This document shows, piece after piece, positions 1-11,602 of a stretch of DNA of 64,000 bases. Source of the DNA: Paragonimus westermani (taxonomy: Eukaryota > Platyhelminthes > Trematoda > Plagiorchiida > Troglotrematidae); contig QNGE01003733.1 of assembly GCA_008508345.1 (NCBI GenBank), positions 6,779 through 70,778 of the forward strand, in the 5' to 3' direction. The position numbers were made by a program, and so were the translations under genes. The notes below the pieces were generated by a model, which worked only from the letters and a program-made list of their open reading frames with translations, had not been told where the DNA came from and ran no database searches. Each line of letters begins with the position of its first letter. Positions within the stretch are counted from its first letter, which is position 1.

Positions 1-815
1 TTAGGGTTCTCAACCAAAGCCTTTGGCTCAAAAGCCTGTACCGCAAGGCAGCGGGTTGGTGGTGGTGTATCAGAAATGGTACGTTTTTCGGGAAGAGATG
101 TCAACCATCTTTCAACCCCCAACCTGGAGGACCAGGAGACTGTGGTTTGTCAGACCTCTACCTGTTGGCCTGCCTGGTATGAGTAACTCTGTCCAGTTTA
201 GCCCAAAAGGTCATCGAGATGCGCAAGCCGTCACACCACGTCAAGGTCCAGTCTCAATCAATCGACTGCTATTAAGTACAGTGCAAACGTTTATTGAAGA
301 CTAAAAAAGCAGTATGCATCAAATTTGGAAATACCAAATGCGTAACGTTAATGCGGTGAACAGTGCATCACAACTAGAGCAACAATTTCAATTTTTCGAT
401 GCAGGTGTTCTTTTGATTTTATCTAAATTAGGTTAAATAATATGCTTAGCGGTAGTAAAAATATACTGAACTGAAATTCCAGTAGCTGGATCTATCCATA
501 TTTTTTCCTGGGGACTGAGTATTCACATTCGTATAAACACATGACCGACGGGGTTTGTGTGTGTATTGGCTAGTCCCAGTGACAGATCACGGAAGGCTCA
601 AACCGACAGCTTGAAGTACATTGCATGTAGTTTCGTCCGTACAATCCGTAGTCAGTGCAGACTAGAAAGGATAAGGTTAGACTATGTGCCTATTTAGATA
701 GTCGTCAGGATGCTTTGTATATATGCAATCAATGAAACAAAATGAACGGTTTCAACAGCATTAATGTACGTTTGAACTTTTCATTAAAGCTAAGTAAACT
801 GAGGAAGTTGCTCAC
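1..815. other. No gene seen; left edge of window
   Basis: No supportable coding exon was found. The open frame over roughly the first 300 bases on the plus strand has no good splice context and reads like decayed repeat (it contains a short self-complementary stretch, aaagcctttggct). The single TTAGGG at base 1 is not a telomere array. The minus-strand gene that starts further right presumably continues through here, because its last visible exon ends in phase 2 at 816. Confidence 0.4.
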
Positions 816-1011
816 CGAGTTTCTTTCAAATACGGTTTCACGGCAACGTTGACACATTCAGCAGTATGTGGTTTCATAGTGTAATGAGCGTTTTCTGTCA
901 GTCGTTTCGCTCTTTCCAAAATATATTCAGCACCATTATTTAGACACATGTCAAGTCGTTGTAATGTTTCCTTGACTCCTACTGTTTGATAATAAATGCC
1001 CATCGTGGAGT
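816..1011 (-). CDS. Internal exon of an unrecognised minus-strand gene
   Basis: On the minus strand this 196-bp stretch is open in one frame, preceded by AG (gtgccgtgcag) and followed by a strong GTGAGC donor. It enters in phase 1 and leaves in phase 2. The 64 full codons read as a soluble, mostly helical segment beginning STMGIYYQTVG and ending VKPYLKETR, with three cysteines and many charged residues. Its first two bases (AC) complete a codon with the lone G that ends the exon at 3471-3543, giving Asp, so the two can be spliced directly with an intron of about 2.5 kb. I do not recognise the family. This is the longest and most protein-like exon at this end. The gene runs off the left edge or has its next exon in 1-815. 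Confidence 0.5.
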
Positions 1012-3470
1012 CTGCACGGCACACAACTCATATGTGGAAACTGAATGGTGAGCTCACTGGTGGCTTATGTAATGAGTTTGGAATACAGCGGTTTCTTGAT
1101 TGGAGACGGTTTATCCAGTGTTCGCGCACAAACTGCTGCGGGCGAAATTTTGCTCAAACTGGCGCCAATCAATAATAGACAGCGATCAGCTGCTAGTATA
1201 TTTGCTTAAAGCAACCGAGCTGCTAGATGCATGGTCGTGTAACAACACAGCAACTGCTTGACGTCGCTCAGATTCCTGTTCGGATTTCTCTTCGACTGGG
1301 TAACTTAGTGAGCAACAGCCTACTAAACATTTTGACCATTTTCAGATCATTAATGTAACACTTCAGGATTGCTCTGGCAGGGGTTAAATGGAAAATCTGC
1401 TTCCAGTGTGAGAGTTAAAGACGTTTTTCACGCCGGGATGAGGGTCAGAGGAAGCAAGTATATTTCACGCAGTTCTCTTTTTACACTTAGGCCGATTCAT
1501 TGTTCAGCTCAAAATTGGTTGAAGATGAGCGGTCGGTAATTTTGAGTAGCATGATTCACACACTTCTCACATATGATTGAGGCGCTCAAGTTTGGGCAGA
1601 CTGTTCAGTCGATCGCTTTTGAAAAAAGGCGATAAATCCGAGTTTTGCTCTTTTCGGATCTCGCCAACGGTGCACTGCTCTCTTCCGATATTGCACATCA
1701 ATCAATGAGGTCGAGCGTCTACACATGATATTTTGATTCTAAATCACACAAGGCGAATGAAGCACTGGTCAACACCATTGGTTCATGTGGATGTGAGTAT
1801 GCCTTAGTAACATGATTCAACAAACAAATGGAACTTTCAGCCAGGTGTTTGAAATGTGAAAACTGTAATGAGTTTGTGTTTCATTTATATAACTGATAGC
1901 TTGTCAGTGATTACCATCGTTTAACTGAACGATATGAGTAGATTACATATGTCAGTAAATCCTGCAAAATACCATTTATCGGAGATTCGCCGTTTATGAA
2001 CAAAACAAAGTCTGTCATTTCCAGGAAGTTTTGGAAAATATCACGCATTGTCAGTAGTCACCTTAGGAGTTCAATGCTTTTTGTTTACATTCTCAAGAAA
2101 AACTACGCGTCAATATGTTTAAGGGTATATGAGACCAAACGTTTGCATTTTTGCAGAGTTGCACTGAGCTGACTGACTTAGAACAATCGAGATTTTTACC
2201 ATTCCAAGTAATTATAAACACTTTGAAACTAATTTCTGTCAATGTGCACGAATCATTGCATCTGTTAACTTTGGTGTTAACGCTGAAATGAATGTTACTT
2301 TTGTGAACACAGCGCTTCTTATCTTATCAAATAATCTCGCATTACCTCAGTTTTCTTTTCCAGAAGTGTAGATTGATAAAACGGGTTTCAGCATCAAACA
2401 AGTTTGTCTTGACTCCGAACTATATTGCTTGTAAATCAACTCGCACCCTTGCTTCATATGAACGTCCCTCAAGTTTGATGTATTCAGTGAAATTCGTACA
2501 GCCAAACCTCGATAATGACGTCACCCCTCGAGTCCGGCTAAGCAACATTCCCAACTTGACCTGCAGCTCTCTTTAATATCGCAAACTCAACCTGTTCGAA
2601 TATGAAGAACAGCCCAATAGATTATAAACTGCCACATTTAACGTACATAGGTATACAAAGTGTGTACGTATGTACACAACAAAGGATGAGCGTAGTTGCG
2701 CTTCAATTGCGCATTTCTGCAATTTTTCTTCATAAATTGTATTCAATTTTCAACCGCTGCAATCGACTGTTTATATATTTATATATATATATTTCCGATT
2801 GTATTTCTTTGGTGTACTACAACGCATTCTATTAGATAACAAGATCGCACAAAAATAATCGCACGCCGATTAAGTGCAAATCGCTATCGAACGACACAAA
2901 CAACTCTAGGAGTTAGGATATTAACTTTAGACGCCAAAAAGTTTCTGTCATTCACCTTTTCAATGCGAATCAAATCAGTCTGCTTTTAAAGTAGCCAAAC
3001 TTAGCTGAAATTTGGCGTTGGATAAATCTATCATAAATCTTTCTAAACATTGTTACTTATACCAAAATTCAAATTTCTTAACTATTTTTCTGCTAGAGTT
3101 GTTGAATGGTTGAACACTGCGACTAACTGAACACATTTTTCAGAACTATTCTTGGACTACTTCATTAACTTTCGGATGAGACCTATGACTGTCCATCACT
3201 TGCTGTTTAACGTCTGCTTGGCTGATACATCAGAATTGCTAAATTCATAACCGAATAATCAATCAGCATTCAATGATGGTCCTTCACTCTGTGCAATTAT
3301 GGTTTGATGGGTAACTCATGCGATCATATAACCAGCTTATCTCTGTTGTACATAAGCAGCATTGGTGAGATGAAGACTTCAACGTCCCGTGTTTAACGGG
3401 GACCAGAATTGGGTTAGGTTTTAAATATTTTGCTGAATTGAATGCTCACGCTTAGAGGGGCTGCACTTAC
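1012..3470. other. Probable intron of the left minus-strand gene
   Basis: If the exons at 816-1011 and 3471-3543 are joined, this is their intron. It is AT-rich and holds a short TA run at about 2770-2792. A 40-bp plus-strand segment ending at 1794 before GTGAGT has usable borders but is too short to call. Nothing else is supported. Confidence 0.35.
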
Positions 3471-3543
3471 CGAGGTCTGGCTGAATTGCATTCGGTAGGC
3501 CATTCAGCCAAAACAGAAGTGTGGCGCTGTTACAAAGGTCTGA
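3471..3543 (-). CDS. Internal exon of the left minus-strand gene
   Basis: A 73-bp minus-strand exon candidate with a clear acceptor (atcacacag) and a textbook donor (G then GTAAGT). Phase 0 in, phase 1 out. It encodes 24 full codons beginning SDLCNSATLLFWLNGLPNA and ending IQPDL. The phase-1 end joins correctly to the exon at 816-1011. On the other side its phase-0 start matches the phase-0 end of the 53-bp exon at 3672-3724 or of its duplicate at 4380-4432. Three consecutive compatible exons make this gene more credible than any exon alone. The product is unrecognised. Confidence 0.42.
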
Positions 3544-3642
3544 CTGTGTGATTTTTGGTGATCGATTCACCGAAAGAGATTTACTTGAGTAAAATACGCG
3601 TATATTCACGACACCTCAAAGTTTTGGGTGTAGCTCGCAGAT

Positions 3643-3643
3643 N
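3643..3643. other. Single ambiguous base (N) at a duplication border
   Basis: This is the only N in the 64 kb. It sits directly before base 3644, the first base of the 542-bp duplicated block, so it most likely marks an assembly join or unresolved overlap rather than a random low-quality base. Confidence 0.85.
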
Positions 3644-4185
3644 TAATCTGTAATCCTCCTTGGTAACTTACTGAGTATCGGAAGATCGACACCGTTATTC
3701 TTCGCTGTGTCCCAGCGAAACAATCTTATCAATAATCCGAATTATCTTCAGTTGTTCTTATTCACTGATTAAAAAATGACTCCGTAAAAACTCCACTTTT
3801 CAAGTTTACTCTTTGTGCATCGAAACAATTGTGTGATCTAAGTCGATGTAGAAAATAGTCGCAGATTTATTACTTCGAAATCTGACGTATAAGAAGAATA
3901 TAAGGTAGTGTGTTATTTTGGTAATGAGCATGTGAATTGAAAAAGTAAACACGTAAAATTTCCTGCAAGTTTTGACATTATTCGGCAACCAAATTTTTTC
4001 ATTGTATATAGTAGGTGTTGTATCACACAGCAGTGTAGCTTTCAAAGCGAACAGATACCCTCAGTTTGTAAAGACGTGAGTTTTTGTGTCTTCCAGTGTA
4101 TTGTTTCTACCTCACCCACCCGTGCATTTGTTCGTAATTATTCCACATCTCCTGTTATGTCTGCTGCTATCCTAAGACTCTACCA
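3644..4185. repeat. Direct duplication, copy 1 (542 bp)
   Basis: This block recurs 708 bp downstream at 4352-4893, and I found no mismatch reading the two side by side. A 166-bp unique spacer (4186-4351) separates them. Identity starts immediately after the N at 3643 and ends at the A before cggt in this copy and before tgcc in the other. The identical sequence, the N at the edge and the lack of any mobile-element hallmark favour a recent tandem duplication or an assembly artefact. The block contains the 53-bp minus-strand exon candidate. Confidence 0.9.
3672..3724 (-). CDS. Candidate 53-bp exon, duplicated copy 1
   Basis: Minus-strand candidate between AG (gataag, a weak acceptor without a pyrimidine tract) and a strong GTAAGT donor. 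Read in phase 1 it gives CFAGTQRRITVSIFRYS and ends in phase 0, matching the next exon at 3471-3543. Another frame is also open (LFRWDTAKNNGVDLPIL) but ends in the wrong phase for that neighbour. Because 53 is not a multiple of three, including both copies in one transcript would break the frame. At most one copy can be used in the coding transcript. Confidence 0.28.
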
Positions 4186-4351
4186 TCGGTTTGCATTGTG
4201 GTGGTCTACAGGAGTAGCTTTCTACTGACAACGTTTTTACCACACGAAATTCGTTTGAAGCAGAAAAAATCTACCAGTACTATGATGCATTTTGTGCAGG
4301 TGGCACACAATGACAAACATTTCTATAAGTTCTACACCATTTCTTGTTGAA

Positions 4352-4893
4352 TAATCTGTAATCCTCCTTGGTAACTTACTGAGTATCGGAAGATCGACAC
4401 CGTTATTCTTCGCTGTGTCCCAGCGAAACAATCTTATCAATAATCCGAATTATCTTCAGTTGTTCTTATTCACTGATTAAAAAATGACTCCGTAAAAACT
4501 CCACTTTTCAAGTTTACTCTTTGTGCATCGAAACAATTGTGTGATCTAAGTCGATGTAGAAAATAGTCGCAGATTTATTACTTCGAAATCTGACGTATAA
4601 GAAGAATATAAGGTAGTGTGTTATTTTGGTAATGAGCATGTGAATTGAAAAAGTAAACACGTAAAATTTCCTGCAAGTTTTGACATTATTCGGCAACCAA
4701 ATTTTTTCATTGTATATAGTAGGTGTTGTATCACACAGCAGTGTAGCTTTCAAAGCGAACAGATACCCTCAGTTTGTAAAGACGTGAGTTTTTGTGTCTT
4801 CCAGTGTATTGTTTCTACCTCACCCACCCGTGCATTTGTTCGTAATTATTCCACATCTCCTGTTATGTCTGCTGCTATCCTAAGACTCTACCA
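4352..4893. repeat. Direct duplication, copy 2 (542 bp)
   Basis: Second copy of the block at 3644-4185, offset 708 bp, with no difference seen. Sequence right of 4893 is unique. In a collapsed assembly one of the two copies plus the 166-bp spacer might disappear. Confidence 0.9.
4380..4432 (-). CDS. Candidate 53-bp exon, duplicated copy 2
   Basis: Identical to the candidate at 3672-3724, with the same borders and phases. If the duplication is real, one of the two is redundant. Confidence 0.25.
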
Positions 4894-7800
4894 GTGCCAA
4901 AGCTGTAGAATTCACAATCTGAAATACATCTGTGTATTCTTGCAAACCTGTTTCTAAAGTTTACTCTTTCTAGAATGATTGACAAACAGATTTGTTTCCA
5001 CGTAAAATGTGGCATCTCTATCTACTGTTAATTCTTTGAAATCAACTACGTGCTATGGCTCTATGAGTACACCAATGGTATTCACCTACACCATAAATTC
5101 GTTGTCCATCATCACCAGCACTTAATGTTGCCGATATACGTTGCATAATTTACTGTTCAGGTGAAAGATGAACTGGTTAACCTACATTTTTCATTTTCAT
5201 GTTTTAACAAGACGTTATTAATCCATCCGAATAAGTTTGATTCCAAGCCTGATGCCATAATCTAAGATAACCCCCTTCTGCAGGCGTACGTATTGTTGAT
5301 TGTCGAAACTAATGGAGAATGTAACATTTTTTAACGTAAAGTAGAATCAATAAGAAGTACGTCAAAGTGTGTAAACACCTGTGAAAAAAGAACACGGAAG
5401 TCAATAGTGACATTAGTGTCAACTTAGTGCCAATTAGACCGAGGGATGTAGACTGTATTCAGGCATTAGGCTACAGATATCTGTGGTTGATCGCATGCTT
5501 CATATGAAACACACGAGTAATTAACGCTAAGGTTAGCAAGCCGATACATGTGAGGTAACGTGAGTCAAACTAGTCCCTACGGATGCATACATCTGGATGG
5601 GTGAAACTTATAACAAAACCAAGTCAGTCAGTCGCTTGAAAATTCTCTAGCGACTTTGTAGTCGGTCTTTCAGTGTTTGAGCTAAACAAAAAATTGACCG
5701 AAATCGGATCAATGAGAGTACTGCATAGCATATCAGACTTCGTTGTCCAAGCTATGACTCACAGAGCGTTTGGATGACTATTAACCAAGTTCAGCATAGT
5801 TATTTGTGGAATCCAAAAAAATGACACGTTGAAGTGTTGGGAATATAGACGAATGTGTCCTGCAGACATAGCCTGACCCATACTTACAACTTAGGTAATT
5901 GTTTGCAGTCCAAACGCATCTTGACGGTGGATATTTTTGTTCAGATATAGAATCTAATTTGTTTAATCTCATTCCCGTCAACCTTTATTTGTGAACTAGG
6001 GCTTATAGCTCTTCACGGTGTTAAAGCATCAATTTCATCTACCAATGGTTTATTGTTAGTTTTGATGTCAAATACACAGCTGATGACCAGTAAACTAAAT
6101 AACGGTCAAGTTGACACTCTACTGATTGTCACTGAAATTTCAGTTAAGTTTTTCCCCTCGTAACTTACTTCATTAAGTGTTCAGTTCCCCCAGATTGATC
6201 TGAGTCTGTTCATGCATCTATTTTCAACACTGAGTTTCTTTAGGTGTCAAATAGCTGTAGATGCTTAACTGAGCTATCACAAAGAACACAAAATACCTTA
6301 TGATCACTAGCTTTGTTTGGTCCATATACAAACATACAGACGTATGTTGTGACCGCAGAAAGCACCTGACCTGCAAACTTGCCTGCTGCACGTACTTCCG
6401 TGCAGGCTGTGTTAAAACAGAGGTCCACGAACGCACAATTATTTGCATGGATAACGTAAATTTCAAATATATCGCGTGGCAGTACGTTGTCATTCGCTTT
6501 GGTGGCACTTCCTCCATAGTGCGTTCTAGTCCGTCGTCTTCATGACCTTGAGGCTGGCCCTTTAGTTCCTGAATGTACACACACTACTACTCATAAACGA
6601 AGCCACCAGTTATAGAACAAACATATATTGGGAGAGTGCTGTAATCACAGAATAATCTAGTTGTTTCATGGAGACGTCCAATACCACAAACTCGGTTAGT
6701 AGATTCGAAATCATGGTGGTACTGTTTACCAGTTTAGTTGGGGAACTTCTAAGTGATGTGTATGCGCAGCAAGGGCAGCCATAGTTGCAGAGCAAATAGG
6801 AAGACTAGCACAACACTTTCAAATTCCAAACGACCTATATTTTTAAATGTTAGTTTCATGGCTTGTGGTGAAATGGAAACCTTCCAGTTTCTGGACAAAT
6901 GCGTTTGTTGAAGGTGTTGATCTTCACACAGTTAGACTGCCCAATTACTGATTGGTCAATACCAAGATGTCAGTGTGATGATGCACTACGGTGTCATCTG
7001 CACAAAGGTATTCACTCATCCTTGGCATCTGCACACCAGACTCGACTGGTTATGGTTTTACTGGAGGAGACGACATCGAGAAGATTGCGAACAATGCTAA
7101 CAGTTTCCTTCACATACATGTTATAAGAGTCAACATCAGATGGGCATTTGCAGTACCCTGGTTATCACCGCAAGTCGAGGGTCATTGAAAATGTGTTGTA
7201 AATTACACATATGGGCATCACAAATGATTTTAAAACGTCCTACGCAAATTGACTGTAACCAGCTCACAGCTGATCAAGCTTTCTAAATGTCAGTTGATAC
7301 TGGAGAACTAAAACACAACTCACTGGCTGTTATCACAAAAATCTCAACAGAAAGTCAATAGATAACAGTACCGCTGTAAAGTCATTCCGAACTAGCAACT
7401 AAATACTAGTGTGCACATGGAAGTATGTATTACCGCCTTGATATCGCTCAGAACAGAAAGAATTTTGTGCTTGCTGCCATTTTTACCCGTTTAAAAGTGT
7501 TATGGATTGTCAACAAAAATCAAAGTGCGAGCCTGATGGTCTAGCAGGTGAGTTTGAAGTTCTGACTAACTAAGATCCAGATCGTTAACCTTTCAAAAGA
7601 GTTTGTCAGGTTCAGACTATATCAAGGTGAACAATTTAAAAGTATCCAGGTTGTTATTAATCCAGTTGTTTACATATTATTTAAACAAAATAATGGCGAT
7701 GTCCATTTTATGTGAATATTCATGTTGCTTACCACCCAGCATCTTCATTTTCCTCTTAGGAAAACCTTCAACTTGGCCCTAGAACCACAGGGCCTAGCGT

Positions 7801-8639
7801 CTTCTTATGCATTGTGTATGGACATACTCCACACGTTTCCTACTGGTTTTTGAGTAGGAAATACCGACCGACCTGTTCAGTATATGTAAACTGTGGGACG
7901 GAAGCAATCTTCTGGTAACATGTGAAGCACGTCTAAGCGTATGAATAACGTAGGCGTTTACTAACGACTATTTCGAGGCGTCCAGGATACGCAGCCAGTT
8001 GTTCAACCAAACGGAATACGTATTTGGTGAAAGTTAATTCGCATACTCCCGTATACCTGCCGAGCGTTTATCACATTAGACATTTTGTATTGAGACCGCG
8101 GGGCAGTCAAGCAACAATGTATTCACGAAGTATGAAGACCTTGGTCAATCCCTCAAATGAACAGGGATAGTTATCAGATACCAGAGTGAGGACCTCGTGA
8201 TCTAACAAATCATTGGCTAGAAAGGCTATCCGAGATGGCAACATTCCAAAATGATTGACATGCCTCCATCTATAAGATTCCCAGTTTTTCTTTCTAGTCT
8301 TGATTTGTCCGCTTTTAAATTTTCTCTACTTTGTTCCCCAGGGAAGTCACCCTTTCATTGATCGAATGCTCGAGCTGCATTATCTTCTGGGTACATTCTC
8401 TCGACAACTATGAGTGTCCGAATAAATGGAGAAAAATGTCCTTGTCATGTGTGACAAAAATGACCAGTAGAACTTCTCTGACGTGTTGACTTTCAATCGC
8501 AACCGGCATAGTCAATTCATTAATGCATATAACTACAAACAGGACAAAAATCACCAGGAAATTATTTGATACAACTGTGCGCAGGATGTTCAGCATTTAC
8601 ATAAGCATGTCTTTAGACAAGATAAATACTAATGAGTAG
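4894..8639. other. No gene supported
   Basis: Both strands were read for long open frames and for GTAAGT/GTGAGT donors. A 40-bp minus-strand segment ending at a GTAAGT near 6165-6171 and a plus-strand ATG segment at 7502-7547 ending before GTGAGT are possible coding scraps but too short to claim. No known mobile-element protein is visible. Confidence 0.35.
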
Positions 8640-8697
8640 TCGGGGCTGAATTTGAAAGCTGCGATCAAATGTGAGTGATGTTCAACTTGAAAATGAA
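8640..8697 (+). repeat. Truncated copy of the foldback-type dispersed repeat
   Basis: Contains the run gctgcgatcaaatgtgagtg followed by a near copy of gttcaacttgaaaa, matching the right arm of the foldback at 10763-10884 in the same orientation. Only the distal end of the unit is present. Confidence 0.6.
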
Positions 8698-8887
8698 CAC
8701 TATTGACTCATTTCTACACGCTTGTAGATTGCGTAGAAGTCATACTAGGCAACAGGTAACAAGTATATTGGACACAGGCATGAACATACAGATAGCTGTA
8801 ACTAGACCAAACTGAAACCGTGGATATGCAAATCTGCAGAGTCACTACGTGAATAGCAAATCAGTGGAATTAAGCGACATTCTACAG

Positions 8888-9048
8888 ATGGACGACCTAT
8901 ATTTACTCCGAATTGTTGAACAAGAGTAAATCTGTCAAAACTCGAGAGAGAAATATCAACACCGTTAGAAAAAAATACCTTGCGGAATTAAAGGAGAACT
9001 CTAAGCAAATTTTCACGGGAAGATGCCAAATGAAAATACATCAGCTGG
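8888..9048 (+). CDS. Candidate internal exon, lysine-rich
   Basis: A 161-bp plus-strand segment between a good acceptor (gcgacattctacag) and GTAAGT. Phase 2 in, phase 1 out, with 53 full codons and no stop. The peptide begins WTTYIYSELLNKSK, has a strongly basic middle (TVRKKYLAELKEN) and ends MKIHQL. The composition suggests a charged helix. I see no motif that names a family. No partner exon with matching phase was found nearby; the first downstream candidate entering in phase 1 is at 18783. Confidence 0.38.
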
Positions 9049-10563
9049 GTAAGTACTGATTCAATCCTAAAATGTAAACTTAGACCGTGCGGGGGGAAAT
9101 TACTTTAGCCATAAAACAAAAACAACAGGAGTTCAACCTTAGTAAAAGTGATGTTAAAATGACAAATTTTAATAAAACGTTTGTAGCTTTGACTCTAGTA
9201 GGGTTGAAGATTTCAACTCATAATCAGGGATAATCTCCATAAAGTCACGTTTAATCTGTGATTTTGAGAAAAAGTCAAACCTCAAGACAGTTAAACCTGT
9301 GGACAATAAGTATCTTCCGTTAATCGTTTGACGGGTTCGATCAAAGCATTGTGCTTTGCAAAGAAACCAAATGTCTCTTTAAGTCAAGCTTCAAAAATAT
9401 TGATATCCGACTGAAATGGAATAAAATACACCATCGTACTGAGCTTGTGGATAACTTAAATTTGAGATTAAAAAAACAGAGAAAGTTCCGCAACATAAAC
9501 AATACCCATAGCCGTTTCGGACCGCCTATAACCAGAGTCTACGCGAAGATACGAATATTTCTTTTGAAATCTATGCCAACACCACTGTGACCAGTCTGAA
9601 TCGTTCGGATTGAGTCGCTCCTTTCTACTAAATCTTACAAGCCTGAACAATATGTCCTGCATGGGTTAAAATCTAATCACTTCGAAGGACGTTGTATTTG
9701 TTAGCAATCGGAAAACTAAAGTTTCTCTTTTCTCTGCACTCTAACTGTAGACAGTATTGCAGCATCCTTTGGTTAGCAGTTAGTGAAATAATTAACGCAG
9801 CAACTTCTTAGAAGTGAAGAACCTACTGCCTCAGTCTACGTCAATCCGTACACTCTTTTATCAAAGATAATGATCTTTCCTTTTCAAAATTTCATTAATG
9901 AAGACGGGCGATTCAGAAAACTGTGGGGTGTATACTTTGATCTTCTTAACCGTTTACTCTAAAATAATTAATTTGACCGTTCCTACCTTCATCCAACTGT
10001 ATACATTTTGTCGTAAAAGAATTTAAAATGTTGCCTGACTGACTGCCTATTTGAGACCAGATTAATTAGTTATCCGCATTGTCGATCTATCAGAGTAGCT
10101 CCAGTGATCTATCTTGGTAATTTCTCGAAATACGTCTGCTGTGGAATACGTTTGTTTACTCCGTAATTCTTGTGAGAATTAGACTCCTTGTGTCGTATCT
10201 TTGTTGTCAGTATTGTGTGGTAAATCCAGTTCTCTTACGACATTATCACTGTAGTTCTCACAACACATGTTGATTGCCTGAAGATAATAAACAGCATTAT
10301 GAAAAATCCAGTATGGCGGTTGATGTTGGATTTACATCAAACCCAAGCTCTTTTTCAAGTGATTTGGCAGAGTTATCTGCAGTAGGTTAAATGGTCTTAC
10401 ACCACTGTATTCACTGCAAATAGTACATTTCCTTATTAATTAATCTGTTCATTTAAAGCTGCTTTGCTTACAAACAACGTAGTTCTCGCTGTGAATAACT
10501 AAATCAAAGGCATCCTGCCAAGTCTAAGGTTTATGTACCGTTCAGTAGGATTAAAAGTAAATC
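9049..10563. other. No gene or repeat recognised
   Basis: Short frames only; no convincing splice-site pairs. Confidence 0.35.
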
Positions 10564-10687
10564 AGTTTTCAAATTGACCGTCACTCACATTTGATCGCAG
10601 CCTTCGCATTCAGATAGACTTCCCAGCCAGCCTCTTTCGAAAAGAAGCACTAGACTCGAGTTTCGCTCTCATTAGAGCTCGTCAGTG
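10564..10687 (-). repeat. Left arm of a foldback repeat pair
   Basis: This arm is the reverse complement of 10763-10884, with only a handful of differences over about 120 bp (for example cccag against attcc, and ctttcg against cttccg). Shared landmarks are the tttgatcgcagccttcgca block and the gactcgagtttcgctc block. With the tRNA-like segment on its right it looks like a complete tRNA-headed SINE-type unit lying on the minus strand. Confidence 0.75.
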
Positions 10688-10755
10688 TTGGGATTTGAAC
10701 TCCGGCTATTCCAATCATGACGCAACCGTGTTAACCACTGAGCCATTGGCAAGAA
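10688..10755 (-). other. tRNA-like segment (SINE head) inside the foldback
   Basis: On the minus strand this reads with a tRNA-style A box (TGGCTCAGTGGTTAACACGG) and, about 35 bases later, a B-box-like GGAGTTCAAATCCC. The spacing fits an internal RNA polymerase III promoter. I could not fold a full cloverleaf by eye, and the flanks are repeat, so this is a tRNA-derived repeat head rather than a working tRNA gene. Confidence 0.5.
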
Positions 10756-10762
10756 TATGCAC

Positions 10763-10884
10763 TACCGATGAGTTCTAATGAGAGCGAAACTCGAGTTTAG
10801 TGCTTCTTTTCGGAAGAGGCTGGCTGGAATGTCTATCTGAATGCGAAGGCTGCGATCAAATGTGAGTGATGGTCAACTTGAAAA
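10763..10884 (+). repeat. Right arm of a foldback repeat pair
   Basis: Inverted partner of 10564-10687. It has no tRNA-like head of its own orientation, so it is either a headless copy inserted head to head with the left unit or the other half of a foldback element. The transcript of the whole block could form a hairpin of about 120 bp with a 75-base loop. Confidence 0.75.
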
Positions 10885-11289
10885 CAAACCAAACCCCCGT
10901 CTACTCATCAGTAATCTAAATCAGTTTTGTTGTCGGTTTTTCTGCTCTTCTTTTCATCTACTTCACCGTCACTGTCCTCACATACTGTCTAATTGTGTTC
11001 GGTCGACTGAATATGTCTGAAACTACGATAAACCGTTAGCTGTAATGGCCAACGTCTATCACCATCACACCGGTACAACTTGTATCTTTTACGAGGTCCA
11101 ACATACTTCGAAATAAAATGTTATTTAGAGGATATTAAAAATTTTCATCTATTCGAGGATTAGTACGTCCAAGCGATTCCAGTGCTTTTGTCATGTGACC
11201 AAGTCATTAGTTTGCGGATGCGTTAATGAGTTACTTTCAACTTTACAACCTGATTGAATGACAGAAGGTATTTGTGAATCAAGATAGTT

Positions 11290-11456
11290 TTAAAAAACTA
11301 AGTCCCATCGCTTCCTCATCTGCCTTCTCTGAACTCGCTCTGAATTCTGTGGTTGTGTAGCATCCGTGTATTTGAACAGGCCAGTGATACACCGTTTTAG
11401 CAACACGTATTGATGTCCCATTCGGAACTGACGTAACAGTGGACTGACAGGATAAT
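11290..11456 (-). CDS. Candidate C-terminal exon, unrecognised protein
   Basis: On the minus strand, an acceptor (tttttactgaaag) is followed by 54 codons and a TAA stop. The peptide begins YPVSPLLRQFRMGHQYVL and ends in a basic tail, QRRQMRKRWDLVF. The pyrimidine tract is good. It enters in phase 1. Two more protein-like minus-strand frames lie just upstream (11603-11782 and 11971-12201), so the three may be the end of one gene, though I could not find convincing donors joining them. No family recognised. Confidence 0.33.
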
Positions 11457-11602
11457 CTTTCAGTAAAAAAACCGTAATACTGGTGATCGTAATAGTAATA
11501 ACAGTAATATCATCTTTTTTTATATGACCGGCCGTCTTAGCAGACTCGAATGTCTCTTGCTGACACACCTCAACTGATAACGTAGTGCTTCAGACGAGTG
11601 CA

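Noticed and set aside
1..6. TTAGGG at the very start, as a telomere
   Set aside because: Only one unit, followed by ordinary sequence.
7502..7547. ATG segment (MDCQQKSKCEPDGLA) before GTGAGT, as an initial exon
   Set aside because: Only 15 codons, and the same bases include a tRNA A-box-like string (gatggtctagcaggtgag), so a repeat explanation is equally good.
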